A stretch of 64,000 nt of DNA from NCBI GenBank assembly GCA_963971225.1, contig OZ020269.1, positions 45,343,264 to 45,407,263 of the forward strand, read 5' to 3'. Origin of the DNA: Melieria omissa (lineage: Eukaryota > Arthropoda > Insecta > Diptera > Ulidiidae). The notes beneath the pieces are model-generated. The model saw only the letters and a program-made list of their open reading frames with translations. It had not been told where the DNA came from and made no database searches. Each line of letters starts with the position of its first letter. Positions within the stretch are counted from its first letter, which is position 1. This document shows, in pieces, positions 31,022 to 41,047 of this stretch. The position numbers were made by a program, and so were the translations under genes.

Positions 31022-31025
31022 TACA

Positions 31026-32443
31026 AGTAGATATTATTGGAAAGAACACTGCATCGAATTAAAAAAATCTTTAACAAAAAGAGTAAACTTATTTTGTTAC
31101 TTAGCTAGAAAAAGTCATATACATGTTAACACACTCATATATCTTACGAAAGTTTTAATTCTAAGCAAAATAGATTACGGTCTCTTCCTTTATGATTGCA
31201 GTTCAAAATCAGTCTTAAGCATCTTTAAGTCCCAATACCACAAGGCTGTCAGAGCCAGCACTTACGCATTCAGAACCACACCAATAAACAACATCCTTGC
31301 AGAAGGTGGTTTTCCAAAAGTTGAAGAGAGAATAAACGAAGTACAAAAGAAGCTCATCCCTAAATTGCTATTTCCCAATAATTCTATCACTGATGCAGAT
31401 ATAATAAACATCCAAAATTGTAAAAAAAAAACCCTAGAATTCCATCTGCTCTTCACCGCTCACTCACTTATGCTGTTACGTTAAACATTAAACCAACAAA
31501 ACAATACTTTCCACGACAACCGCCATGGAGCATCGAAAAAAAGTCCATGTGATATGGAGCTTTCCTTCTATAAAAAAGAAAACACGCCGGCTAGCACATA
31601 CCAACAACTCTTCCGTCAAAAAAGGGACCGCGCCTTGAAAAACAACTGGCAATTGATATACACTGACGGCTCTAAAGCAGAGAATCTCGTTACGGCGTAC
31701 GCAGTGGTCAACGATCACAATGTAATTCTAACAAACAAGCATTTGAATGAACATGCCACAATATTTACAGCAGAAGCACTAGCGATTTATGAAGCGGCAC
31801 GGTTAGCACTTAAAACAAAGAAAAAAACGATCATCTGCACAGACAGGCCGTCCTGAACCCAACATTTTCTCCCTGGCAAACAATCAATAAAATCAAAGAC
31901 ATTCTGATTGCCAATGAATCTAAGCTTAAGCTTCTATGGATACCCGGCCACTGTTCCATAACCGGTAACGAATATGCAGATGGAATCGCAAAATATTCTT
32001 GCAAGGCACCCACCTTCCTAAACGCCACCATAGAGAAATCGGACCTACGAAAAGTCATCAACCGTTCTTGCATAAACGAAATCAATTTAAACTGGATACA
32101 ATACCAACATCATCATTACAAAACCATCATGAGTACATACAATCCCCCAGTATATCCCCTCACCGTAAACAAAGAAAAAATAAAAATTTTTATAAGATTC
32201 AGACTAGGTCACACTGTAACCACACATCTTCACCTTTTGACACGTGACAACCAACCTATTTGCAGCAGGTGCAACCAAATATTTTCCATGGACCACATAG
32301 TGTACAACAGTTGCACAACGTTGGCAGCTATCAAAAAGAAACATTTCGGCAACTCAACCATAATGGAAATATTAAAAACCGTTTCAGAAGATAATATTAA
32401 TAAGTTATTTGAATTTGTTACCACCCTAAAAATCATTATCTAA
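31026..32443 (+). pseudogene. I-1 ORF2 part 3: RT end and RNase H
   Basis: Continues I-1 ORF2 after gypsy-B (RYYWKEHCIELKKSLTKR ... LILSKIDYGLFLYDC). A stop at about 31482 precedes the RNase H domain. That domain has all four acidic sites visible: YTDGSKAENL, TAEALAIYEAA, CTD (about 31840) and GNEYADGIAK. A one-base shift lies near 31842, just after CTD. The C-terminal cysteine motif CSRCNQIFSMDHIVYNSC is present and the protein ends at 32443. An RNase H domain supports assignment to the I clade. Confidence 0.85.
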
Positions 32444-32535
32444 ATTAAAGTAAAAACTGTCTGTATATGTGAGCTGATAGCCCTGTAGCTATGCTCTTAA
32501 TTAATATTAAGCTTTTGATTTATTACCTATAAGTT

Positions 32536-32562
32536 TAATAAATAATAATAATAATAATAATA
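32536..32562 (+). repeat. (TAA)n tail of I-1
   Basis: About eight TAA repeats at the 3' end, as in I elements, followed immediately by the 14-bp duplicate ATTTTATATATATA (32563-32576). Confidence 0.9.
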
Positions 32563-32728
32563 ATTTTATATATATAGATGGCAACCCTACTTGAAAGTAG
32601 GCGGACCATGCCCATATGCATACCAGTTCTCAGGTGAAACACCAGCAGTATCTGTACAAAATTTCACGACGATATCGTTACGCATTCAAGAGTTATTAAT
32701 TAAGTTTCGCTAGATTGACCATTTGACA

Positions 32729-32760
32729 CACAGCGACAGACTGTCTTATCGTTACAATAG
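32729..32760 (-). repeat. Displaced end of the gypsy-A 5' LTR plus ATAG flank
   Basis: 32729-32756 repeats the last 28 bases of the gypsy-A LTR (4007-4034; CACAGCGACAGACTGTCTTA, then TCGTTACA). The next four bases, ATAG, equal those before the other LTR at 3607-3610. The fragment is read as the far end of the split 5' LTR and the right target duplication of gypsy-A. Confidence 0.8.
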
Positions 32761-33199
32761 TAACAAGCGGGGCACCTACTGAGCGACTTTTCTATAGGCT
32801 GGATTGGTTCTAGTTTAAGAGAAATCCGACTTTTAAATTTGCTCATTTCAGTCGGGTTCGTCGCTTAAGTCGTGCTAATTGGTCCTAAATCGTTCTGAAT
32901 ATCGCTTTACTGTCTTCGGTAAGTTTGTAGATATTTTTGAATTGCCCTTCAATCTCTCAAGAAAGAAACAAACAAGACTTTTTCCCACGATTCAATAAAA
33001 AAATGGCGGATAAGCGGGTTAAGGGATTCACTTTAACGCTCCTACCAGACACTTTGCACCTTTTTTTCAAAATTTGAATTGCATTTAAAAAAAGTAGTCG
33101 TTTAGCGACGCACATTAAAAAAATCAACATCCTGTACCACTTCTTTTTTTATGTGTTAATGCTGACATTACCAGTTATGATATTTCTAGTGAAAGCTTC
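32761..33199. other. Non-coding flank of gypsy-A
   Basis: Presumed older sequence into which gypsy-A inserted, contiguous in origin with the bases before 3607. No gene, repeat or element end recognised. Confidence 0.35.
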
Positions 33200-33582
33200 T
33201 GTTAAATCCTGCAGCGGCACCACGAGATAACCAACATCTGGTCGCTCTTATCAAGTGGTGCCTGTTGCGAGGATTCAAGTAACACTGGCACGATGGGAGC
33301 GTGCCGGTCAGCAGGTACTGGCTGCATGCTCTTATCGCGCTGTGTATTTAGGTTGCCATGCAACCATGCATGGTTGGTCATGCTACCTAAGCACATGCAT
33401 GCGCTGGTAAGCATTAGGATAAGAACATTGTTAGCAAGTAGGTACTAGAAAATAGGTTATATGTTAAGTAAAGGTTCCGGTTAACCGGAGCGTTAGTCTA
33501 GCAGCAGCAGTTTATTGAAGTACAGCATTTTTAATTTTGTGGATAACTCAAAGAGCAGAGCAGCCGACCAGCGGATTAAACA
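33200..33582. repeat. Solo LTR
   Basis: The segment runs from TGTTAAATCC to GGATTAAACA, nearly perfect inverted LTR-like ends. GCTTC before it and ACTTC after it could be a 5-bp duplication with one change. It contains no reading frame but several palindromes, notably AACCATGCATGGTT and CCGGTTAACCGG. The size and 5-bp flank suit a BEL, copia or gypsy solo LTR left by recombination. The parent family is not identified and no second copy is in the window. Confidence 0.55.
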
Positions 33583-33941
33583 ACTTCATTGTTTACTAGT
33601 GTCAGAACGTAATTTTATATATTCGAGAAATAAATTTAATTGAACTGAAAAAAAATGAATTCATGCGGTAGAGTTTCATTTAATAAATATTTTTATGCTT
33701 GTTGAAAGCACATTATAATGTCTATCAAGCGCGCAATCACCTTGGAAATAGCTGAATTGTACTCGCAATATTTCAACCAAACTTTAATCCGTGATGTGGA
33801 TTGGGCTCCATAAATTGTACGACATGTTTGTTGAGATTAAATCAATGTAAAAAAGGTAAATGAAATCGTGTATGGTATTAATTCATTTTTAAACTATTTC
33901 AATTAATTCATGTTTTTTCTAAACACAATGCACAATGAATA
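33583..33941. other. Non-coding interval
   Basis: AT-rich, no credible frame or repeat noticed between the solo LTR and the next TIR element. Confidence 0.35.
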
Positions 33942-34544
33942 CACCGTGCGACAGCATTTTTCACACTGGAAAAAATCCATATGGGCGCGAAACTAGAGAC
34001 CAAACATAGTAATACTGCGTACTCAGTTTTTCATTTCTACATCCTTTGTCCTTTTAAAAGGACTTAAAAAATTTTGAAGGGAATAAAACATTAAAAAAAT
34101 ATAAAAAATACTTAACCGAGTTAAAATATGGCGATATGTATATCATATGAAAGAGGAAAGGTCCAAGAATTTAAATAAAACTGATTTTTTATCTATTTGT
34201 AACAAAAGGATATGAAAAAGGTCCTTTGAAAATTTTAATCCTTTATATCCTTGAGAATTGAAAACGAATTTTCTTAAAAAGTAAGTATGTTAGAACCCAA
34301 AATCTCCTTGATCACGTGTCAAAATTTTATTACTCTGACTTTATTGGTTCGAAAGTTATTAAGAAAAAGACGAAAGCTGCAAGTCTAATGAAGTACAGAA
34401 ATTCTAATTTATTTGCGTATCAGTATTGTAAATAATAAATAGATACAAAATTTATTAAGCGAAAATAATGAAATTTTGACACGTGATCAAGGAGATTTTC
34501 GGTTTTCCAGTGTGAAAAAAATTTTTCATTTTTGTCGCACAGTG
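33942..34544. mobile_element. Small non-autonomous TIR element
   Basis: The left end CACCGTGCGACAGCATTTTT and the complemented right end CACTGTGCGACAAAAATG share CAC-GTGCGACA, and both continue inward to TTTTTCACACTGGAAAA. The 603-bp interior is AT-rich and non-coding. The flanks (GAATA and ATATA) give no clear target duplication, so the superfamily is open. Confidence 0.6.
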
Positions 34545-34567
34545 ATATAATCCGGAAGATTGGCGAC

Positions 34568-34856
34568 TGTTCATTGATTCATCTAATAACACACGATTGC
34601 TAATAACACAAAAGAAAATTACGCATCGTTGGAAAAAATCATTAATTTGGTGAAATACAGATCATTGTTGGAAAATTTGGACAATCAAATTTGGAATCGT
34701 TAAAAACTGCATAAAGGCACTGATTCCAGAAGGCAATACATTTGTTCGGAAATTCTGTCCACAGGGAATTTACTTGTATTCAGAAGCCCTGTCCACAAAT
34801 CATTTATTTGTATTTGGGAACCCGGTTCAATTGGAATTCAAACAATAAATTCAACA
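34568..34856 (-). repeat. Possible 3' LTR of BEL-2
   Basis: Plus-strand ends TGTTCATTGATTC and AAATTCAACA are LTR-like. The minus-strand sequence just before it (CGCCGGGAGAA then TGTTGAATTT) resembles the polypurine-tract and LTR junction of BEL-1. BEL-2 would lie immediately to the right if I-2 (34953-50907) were removed. Two copies of a CTGTCCACA unit occur at about 34756 and 34789. No matching 5' LTR was found, so this is tentative. Confidence 0.3.
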
Positions 34857-35233
34857 TTCTCCCGGCGATGACAACACTGTTGTCATTAAAATATTCAATT
34901 ACAATATTATATTACAATAATACTCAAATATTCAAAATTTACATTTACATTTCACAGTCTCGTGCTATCTCTCAACTAGCGAACACTTGACAACGTTAGC
35001 AGACCGAAAAAAAAAACAAAAAACAAAACACAAAAAGAAATTATTATTATAATCATACACATTCAACCAAACTCAAAAGAAGAAACCATCTTCTGAACTT
35101 AACATTTATTTATTCGTACAAACCACAAAAAGACGAAAAAGGAAAAGTTAAAATTTCAAAAACAAAAGTGAATTATAAAAATCGTTTCCCCCGTCTCAAC
35201 TCCACTTCGACATTGACAACTCTAAGTGCTTAA

Positions 35234-35956
35234 GGGGGTCGTCTAGTGTGACGGGTCAAAAAAATCGTTTTTTTTTTTTTCATAAATCACTTCTAAAACA
35301 TGTTTAGAAGACGTGTATAAATGAATTTTTGTAAATTCGAAGCCGTTATCAAGTTGCACTTGTAAACCGGAGTAGGTATGCGGAGCGCATACCTACTCCG
35401 ATCCAACTTAAAAACGCGTTTTTCTCAAAACACGTTTTTTCAAAACTGCTGCCACGATATCTCAAAAACTATTTCACTATTAATTCTCAACTTTTTACAC
35501 CATCTTGAGTACATGTCCAACTACAAATTAAGCTAAAAGAATTAAGATTGCTTCGTTACTTTTTTTTCTTCAATTATATGCACGTGAAAAATAGTCGAAA
35601 AACTCATATTTTTTTATGTTTAGGCAAAAAAATACTTTTTTTTGGAATTCGAACTTTCTTTTAGCTCAATTTGCAGTTTGAAGTCTCAGGAATGAAATGG
35701 CGTTTGGTTTTTTGATTTCAGATAATTACAACGCCCGGAATCATGGCAGCAATGGAGCAACTTTTTTTTTACGTCTTCCTGTTGAGTGGTGTAACTCCGA
35801 TACTAATCAATAGATTGGCTTCAAATAATTATAAAACTTTGTCGAAATGTACTCAAAGAAGAAATAAAATTCAAAAGTTATTTTACTTGAACGGTTTTTT
35901 TAATAATGACTGTCAAAAATGGCATAAAAATACGGCCTTCACACTAGACGAACCCC
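35234..35956. mobile_element. TTAA-flanked MITE X
   Basis: 723 bp between TTAA at 35230-35233 and at 35957-35960. Inverted ends are GGGGGTCGTCTAGTGTGA and, complemented, GGGGTTCGTCTAGTGTGA. The TTAA target suggests piggyBac-type mobilisation, although the ends do not begin CCC. The right TTAA is shared with the next element, so the two insertions abut. No coding region; a perfect 15-bp hairpin lies inside. Confidence 0.78.
35368..35400. other. Perfect 15-bp stem, 3-base loop hairpin
   Basis: CGGAGTAGGTATGCG (35368-35382), loop GAG, then the exact complement CGCATACCTACTCCG (35386-35400). It is the most GC-rich point of an otherwise AT-rich MITE. It could fold in RNA or as a DNA cruciform; role unknown. 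Confidence 0.85.
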
Positions 35957-35960
35957 TTAA

Positions 35961-37431
35961 GGCAGGTTCTCACCTTGTGGAAAAAAAAAAACAATTTTTT
36001 TTTTTTACCTTATCGTGTAGATATATGTGTAAAAAATGTGCTCCAGAAATTTCAGATCAAAATCTGAAAAATTACAAAAGTTACAGGCCGTTACATAGAG
36101 CAGTGTAGAGCACCGGCCAAGCGCGCTTTAAACTTTAAACGCGTTTTTCTCAGAACCACATTTTCGGACCTTACGGAAGTGATTGAAGGCGTTGGAATGA
36201 ACCAATCGTCACCAAATTTTTTCCAAATGTTCCTTAGGGTTTTTTCTAATAAACGAACTACGATCACCCAAAAATATTGAAAATTGTTTATTTAAAAAAA
36301 TAATTAGTTAACAAAAAAATGCGAAAATCTTAATTTTTTTTTCAAAACCTCATAACTTTTTTAATTTAGATTTTTTTTTCATGATCATAGTTCATTCAAT
36401 AGATAATACGGTACACATTAAGAATGTGTTCGATTTTTGTGTGTCCGATCACGGGTTTTGACGGAATCACTTCCGGTAGCGGGACACCTCCTCGCCGACA
36501 TGCCGCCACTGATGGACGCCCCCTCCCCCCTTTTTTTGATTCATTCAATTTTAAAAATTGTATTCTCTAAATAAATGTGTGTTCATATCCAGAAACAATT
36601 TTCAGCGTTGTATCTTTAACCGCTTTCTCAAAAAAAATTCCTAAAAAAAGTGCACTTTTTCGGATCCACAAGGTGAGAACCTGCCTTAAGGCCTGCCTTA
36701 GAGAATACAATTTTTAAAATTGAATGAATCAAAAAAGGGGGGGAGGGGGCGTCCATCAGTGGCGGCATGTCGGCGAGGAGGTGTCCCGCTACCGGAAGTG
36801 ATTCCGTCAAAACCCGTGATCGGAAACACAAAAATCGAACACATTCTTAATGTGTACCGTATTATCTATTGAATGAACTATGATCATGAAAAAAAAATCT
36901 AAATTAAAAAAGTTATGAGGTTTTGAAAAAAAAATTAAGATTTTCGCATTTTTTTGTTAACTAATTATTTTTTTAAATAAACAATTTTCAATATTTTTGG
37001 CTGATCGTTAATCAAATCAAATCAAAATTACAAAAGTTATGAGGTTTTGAAAAAAAAATTAAGATTTTCGCATTTTTTTGTTCACTTATTATTTTTTTAA
37101 ATAAACAATTTTCAATATTTTTGGCTGATCGTGGTTCGTTTATTAGAAAAAACCCTAAGGAACATTTGGAAAAAATTTGGTGACGATTGGTTCATTCCAG
37201 CGCCTTCAATCACTTCCGTAAGGTCAAAAAATGTGGTTCTGAGAAAAACGCGTTTAAAGTATAAAGCGCGCTTGGCCGGTGGTGGACACTGCTCTATGTA
37301 ACGGCCTGTAACTTTTGTAATTTTTCAGATTTTGATCTGAAATTTCTGGAGCACATTTTTGAAACATATATCTACACGATAAGGCAAAAACAAAAAATTG
37401 GTTTTTTTTTTCCACAAGGTGAGAACCTGCC
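35961..37431. mobile_element. Head-to-head pair of TTAA MITEs (Y and inverted Y')
   Basis: The pair opens GGCAGGTTCTCACCTTGTGG after TTAA (35957-35960) and closes with its complement before TTAA (37432-37435). A third TTAA at 36686-36689 divides copy Y (35961-36685, with complete TIRs) from Y' (36690-37431). Y' is the reverse complement of Y over most of its length but lacks about 130 bp next to the centre. Y' also carries a tandem duplication of about 100 bp (about 36912-37013 and 37036-37133). There is no coding content. The pair forms a giant near-palindrome inside I-2 ORF1. Confidence 0.8.
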
Positions 37432-37435
37432 TTAA

Positions 37436-38640
37436 AAAGCGTGGCCGTTGGCCCAAAATACTTAGTGATGACAAGAAAAGAGAGCAACGAAACTCTCGCA
37501 ACGGTCTCCCCATTTCTCATAAAGAAAGTGATTGACAATGTAAGCGGCGGCGAAGTTGAGACCTGCAAAAAAATCCGCAGTGGGAACATTCTCATCAAAA
37601 CAAAGAACGTTTCTCAAGCAATGAGATTGGTCAAGTTAATCTCTCTTACTCCTACAATAAAGATAGAAGTGACCGAACATGTCTCTCTTAATTACTCCAA
37701 GGGAGTAATCTACTCCAACGATTTGAGAGGAATTCCAGAAGACGAAATACTAGCAGAACTTTCCCACCAAAATATAACCGAAGTAAAAAAGATAACAAAA
37801 CATATCAACAACGAAACAAAAGAAACCGGCTTGATCATTCTAACTTTCGCAGTGCCAACTCTACCAACACAAATCAATATAGGATACGAAAAAATCAACA
37901 TCAGGCCATATATCCCTCTCCCACTGCGTTGTCGTAACTGTTTCAGGTTCGGCCACTCTACCACTCTCTGTAAAAATGACAAATTGTGCGTGAGCTGTGC
38001 AAACAAAACCCATCTGAACGTAGACGAAGAATGCTCCAACCCTAAAATATGCATTAATTGTAAAGAAAGTGACCTTGCCGACTGCAACCACTTTGTGTTC
38101 TCCAAATCATGCCCAGTATTTATCAAACGCAAAGAACTGCAAGCCATAATAACGCTCCAAAAAACCGACATGAAAACAGCAATAAAAACCTACAATGAGC
38201 GTCACCAAAACCCTGCTTCATACTCCTCTACACTAACACAAAACAAGACCAACAACACAGAGCATTTAACACACACACCAGCCATCTCCACCAATAAACC
38301 CATACCTCCAGCAGCCGAACAACAACACACTTCCAAAGCAGCAACTAGTCCAACAGAAGCCACCAGCGGCCGACCTGCAAAACACCTCCGACCCGAGACC
38401 TCATATAGCGATATTGACAATAGTGACCAAGAAGATTCAGCATGCAGCTCAACAAAATATAACCTAAGATCCCAAACCAAAATCAAGATACTGCCTCTAA
38501 ACACACCCAAAAGACTAAAATCGCAATTGAAAACACTCAATACCAAAAACACCACCAAAAAAGCAAAGACACCAACAGCCACCCAACTTGATCACTTCCC
38601 AGAAGATAACATGAGCCCAGACGACTTCGAACTTAAATAG
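37436..38640 (+). pseudogene. I-2 ORF1, Gag-like protein, 5' end displaced by TTAA elements
   Basis: The frame after the insertion encodes an I-type ORF1 domain (GPKYLVMTRKESNETLATVS, SPFLIKKVIDNVSGGEVE, INIRPYIPLPLRC) and zinc knuckles CRNCFRFGHSTTLC, CVSCANKTHLNVDEEC and CINCKESDLADCNHF. The basic, Thr/Ser-rich C-terminus ends at 38640. The N-terminal part should lie before 35230, where A-rich leader and a short basic frame (about 35170-35229) are present, but the frames on either side of the TTAA insertion do not join. The ORF1 is related to, but well diverged from, that of I-1. Confidence 0.82.
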
Positions 38641-38750
38641 ATTAATTAATCGACTATTACATAAAATTATTATTATTATTATTAAAAAATTAATTATTAA
38701 TTAAACTTATTTACCTATATTTATTACTTACACTAATATATAAAGCAGCA

Positions 38751-40423
38751 ATGACTTTCCGCATAATCCAATGGAACATGAACGGCTATTCCAACAATTA
38801 TAATGAGCTAATACTTCTCATCAAAGAGTTTAACCCAAAAGTAATTACTATACAAGAATCCCACCTTCATTCCACTTCCAATATTCCAATCCCAATCAAT
38901 TTTAGGCTATACTCTTTAAACTCTTCAAACACACCATATGGGGGAGTTGCTTTGCTAGTACATAATTCAATACAACACAAGCAAATTTCTCTCAGAGACG
39001 ACTTCGACTCGATAGCAATTGAAACCCACACTAAACTAAAATTTAATATTACTTCCACCTACATACCCCCAAATGCTAACTTAAGCATTTCTAACTTTAG
39101 AAATGTCTTCAACTCTCTCCACAATCCTTCCTTAATAACCGGCGACTTTAATAGTTGGCACTCTAGTTGGGGCTCTCCGAAAAACAACAAAAAAGGAACA
39201 ATTCTCTCAAAATTCATCAACGAATCCAACTTCATTCTACTAAACAACGGTTCAGCGACTCACCTCAGCACCCATCATACCCTCTCCCATATAGATTTAT
39301 CTTTCTGCTCTCTTTGCCTTGCGATTGGAGCCAAATGGAACGTGATAGACGACCTCTCCGGGAGCGACCACTTCCCAATAATTATTGACCTCTTCCCCAC
39401 CAACCCCCGCCCCACTCACACAAACCACCCTCGATTCAAAACAGACCTAGCAAATTGGCCATTGTTCATTCAAAACTGTGCAAAACACGACAGCACTAGA
39501 CCAATTAGCACTAACATAAACAAAGAAGCCGCTAATATTAGAAAAATAATTCTCCAATCTGCCCACGAGGCAATACCACAATCTTTCCCCAACAAAAGAC
39601 CTCGGACAGTTCCCTGGTGGAACAATCACTTAAACCAACTCAAAAGAGAAAAAAATTCCCACTGGCACGCCTTTAAGAGAAACATGACTCTCACTAATAT
39701 ACTTAATTACAAAAAAGCACGGGCCAAACTAAAACGAGAAATTAAGGCAACTAAAAAAGACTCAATCAACAAATTCACAGCTACAATATGCCCTACCACC
39801 CCAATTGGAAAAATTTGGGCTAATGTCAAACGATTTTGCGGTTACAAATCTACTCACAGTATTCATTGTATATCAAACCCAACGCTAACTCAGTGTAGCA
39901 CAGATAAAAACTATATCTCTAAAACTTTCGCCGAAGATTGGTCAAACAATTCTTCCGACTCAAAATTTCCATCACTATTTCAACAAAAGAAATACAACAC
40001 AATAACCCGACAAACTTACCCACAACCATGCACAACCGCACTAATAATCGAACAAAAAATCAACAAACTAGAACACTTTAAATAAATTAAAAGGTAACAC
40101 CCCCGGCATGGACAGAATAACATATACTATGATTAGAAAAGCATCGCCGATAATTAAGGACAGATTGGCTAACTTCTACAACAACATTTTTGACAACTTC
40201 CTACCGCAGCAATTCAAACATAGCCTGGTAGTCCCAATATTGAAACCAAATTGCGACAAAACTAAAACAAACTCTTACAGGCCTATATCACTTAACTCCT
40301 GTTTATCGAAAGTACTAGATAAAATTATCGCAAACCGATTATGGTGGTTTGTCTCCTCAAACAAACTGCTACACAATCGACAAATGTGATTCAAAAAAGG
40401 CAAATCGACAACTGATACTCTAC
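38751..40423 (+). pseudogene. I-2 ORF2 part 1: endonuclease and start of RT
   Basis: ATG 38751 opens TFRIIQWNMNGYSNNYNEL. Endonuclease residues: QESHLHS, TGDFNSWHSSWG and SGSDHFPIII. A frame break near 40085 interrupts the junction to RT, which continues with NTPGMDRITYTMIRKA, VVPILKPN and YRPISLNSCLSKVLDKII. A TGA at 40387 follows. The gene is then cut at 40424 by the P-like element, in the region that precedes the catalytic box. Confidence 0.85.
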
Positions 40424-41038
40424 CATGATGAAATAAACAAGGTGAAGCGAGTAGATGACATACCCTTATTTTGACAAGAGAGCTTTTGAAAAACTGACGT
40501 TTTCAAAATAAACTCTCTGAAAACATGAAAGTCTTCTTCTTTCTTCGCATTAACCCACTTAAGCCTGGTGTATCAAAAAATCAATTTCATTATTATTGTA
40601 GTGCGTTGTAGGTAAGATTATGCCGATTCGTTGCCGTGGTGGCAGGTCCCCACGCTGCATAATTATTGGTATTGAATAATAAAGAAATATGAAACCAAAA
40701 ATAAATATGTATGTCGTAGCACAACGTAACATGCTTTACTAAAAAACGATTAACATTTATGTAAAACATGTAAAAAAACATAACAATATGTGAAACAAAT
40801 TCATTTACAGAAAGAAAATTAAAACTCTTGACTCTCTTACTTTAGAAGAAGAAGTTAAACGCGTATTTTACAAATGAAAATTTTTAAACACAATATTTTC
40901 GATTTTACGTTTTGATTGGGGTTAAAAATCTTCTCTCAATGTCAAAGCAAAATTGGTTGTCAATTGCTATGTTTCAAAATAAGGGTATGGGTTGACAAAA
41001 CTGTCAGCTACTCGCTTCACCTTGTTTATTTCATCATG
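40424..41038. mobile_element. P-element-like MITE with perfect 31-bp TIRs
   Basis: Left TIR 40424-40454 and right TIR 41008-41038 are exact complements over 31 bp and begin CATGATGAAATAA. The Drosophila P element also has 31-bp TIRs that begin CATGATGAAATAA and contain AAGGTG; the match beyond that is partial. The duplicated target ATACTCTAC (40415-40423 and 41039-41047) is 9 bp, one longer than the usual P duplication. Further inward both ends share ATACCCTTATTTTGA. The 615-bp interior has no transposase. It interrupts I-2 ORF2, whose frame resumes after it. Confidence 0.82.
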
Positions 41039-41047
41039 ATACTCTAC

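Larger units (their letters stand above)
17243..32562 (+). mobile_element. Full-length I-clade non-LTR retrotransposon I-1, interrupted three times
   Basis: A 14-bp target duplication ATTTTATATATATA lies at 17229-17242 and 32563-32576. The element starts TCACAGTCATCGAC and ends in a (TAA)n tail (about 32536-32562), both typical of I elements. Removing the maT piece, the TTAA element (to 25392) and gypsy-B (to 31025) leaves about 5.3 kb: leader, ORF1, ORF2 with endonuclease, RT and RNase H, then tail. This is the normal I-element size, so this was a complete insertion before being interrupted. Confidence 0.92.
9379..32728. mobile_element. Old TIR transposon split by later insertions (outer shell)
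   Basis: The two edges of the insert in the gypsy-A LTR resemble each other in inverted orientation. The left edge has ATCTAGCGGAACTTTATTC (about 9398) and the right edge, complemented, has ATCTAGCGAAACTTAATTA (about 32698-32713), followed by further matching bases. After removing BEL-1, the MITE and I-1, about 1.6 kb remains: 9379-9974, 16365-17242 and 32577-32728. No transposase is recognisable in it, so it is a non-autonomous or decayed element. Superfamily unknown; a deletion at one end hides the target duplication. Confidence 0.45.

Noticed and set aside
17444..32443. Two or three independent 5'-truncated I elements
   Set aside because: The pieces are collinear, do not overlap, and join in frame when the inner elements are removed; one 14-bp duplication brackets the whole.
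38640..38700. ATTATTATT run as a non-LTR tail
   Set aside because: It lies between ORF1 and ORF2 of I-2 without any element end or duplication; it is simple-sequence spacer.
40593..40781. Small frame inside the P-like MITE as a transposase remnant
   Set aside because: It shows no THAP zinc finger or P transposase residues and is only 62 codons of AT-rich sequence.
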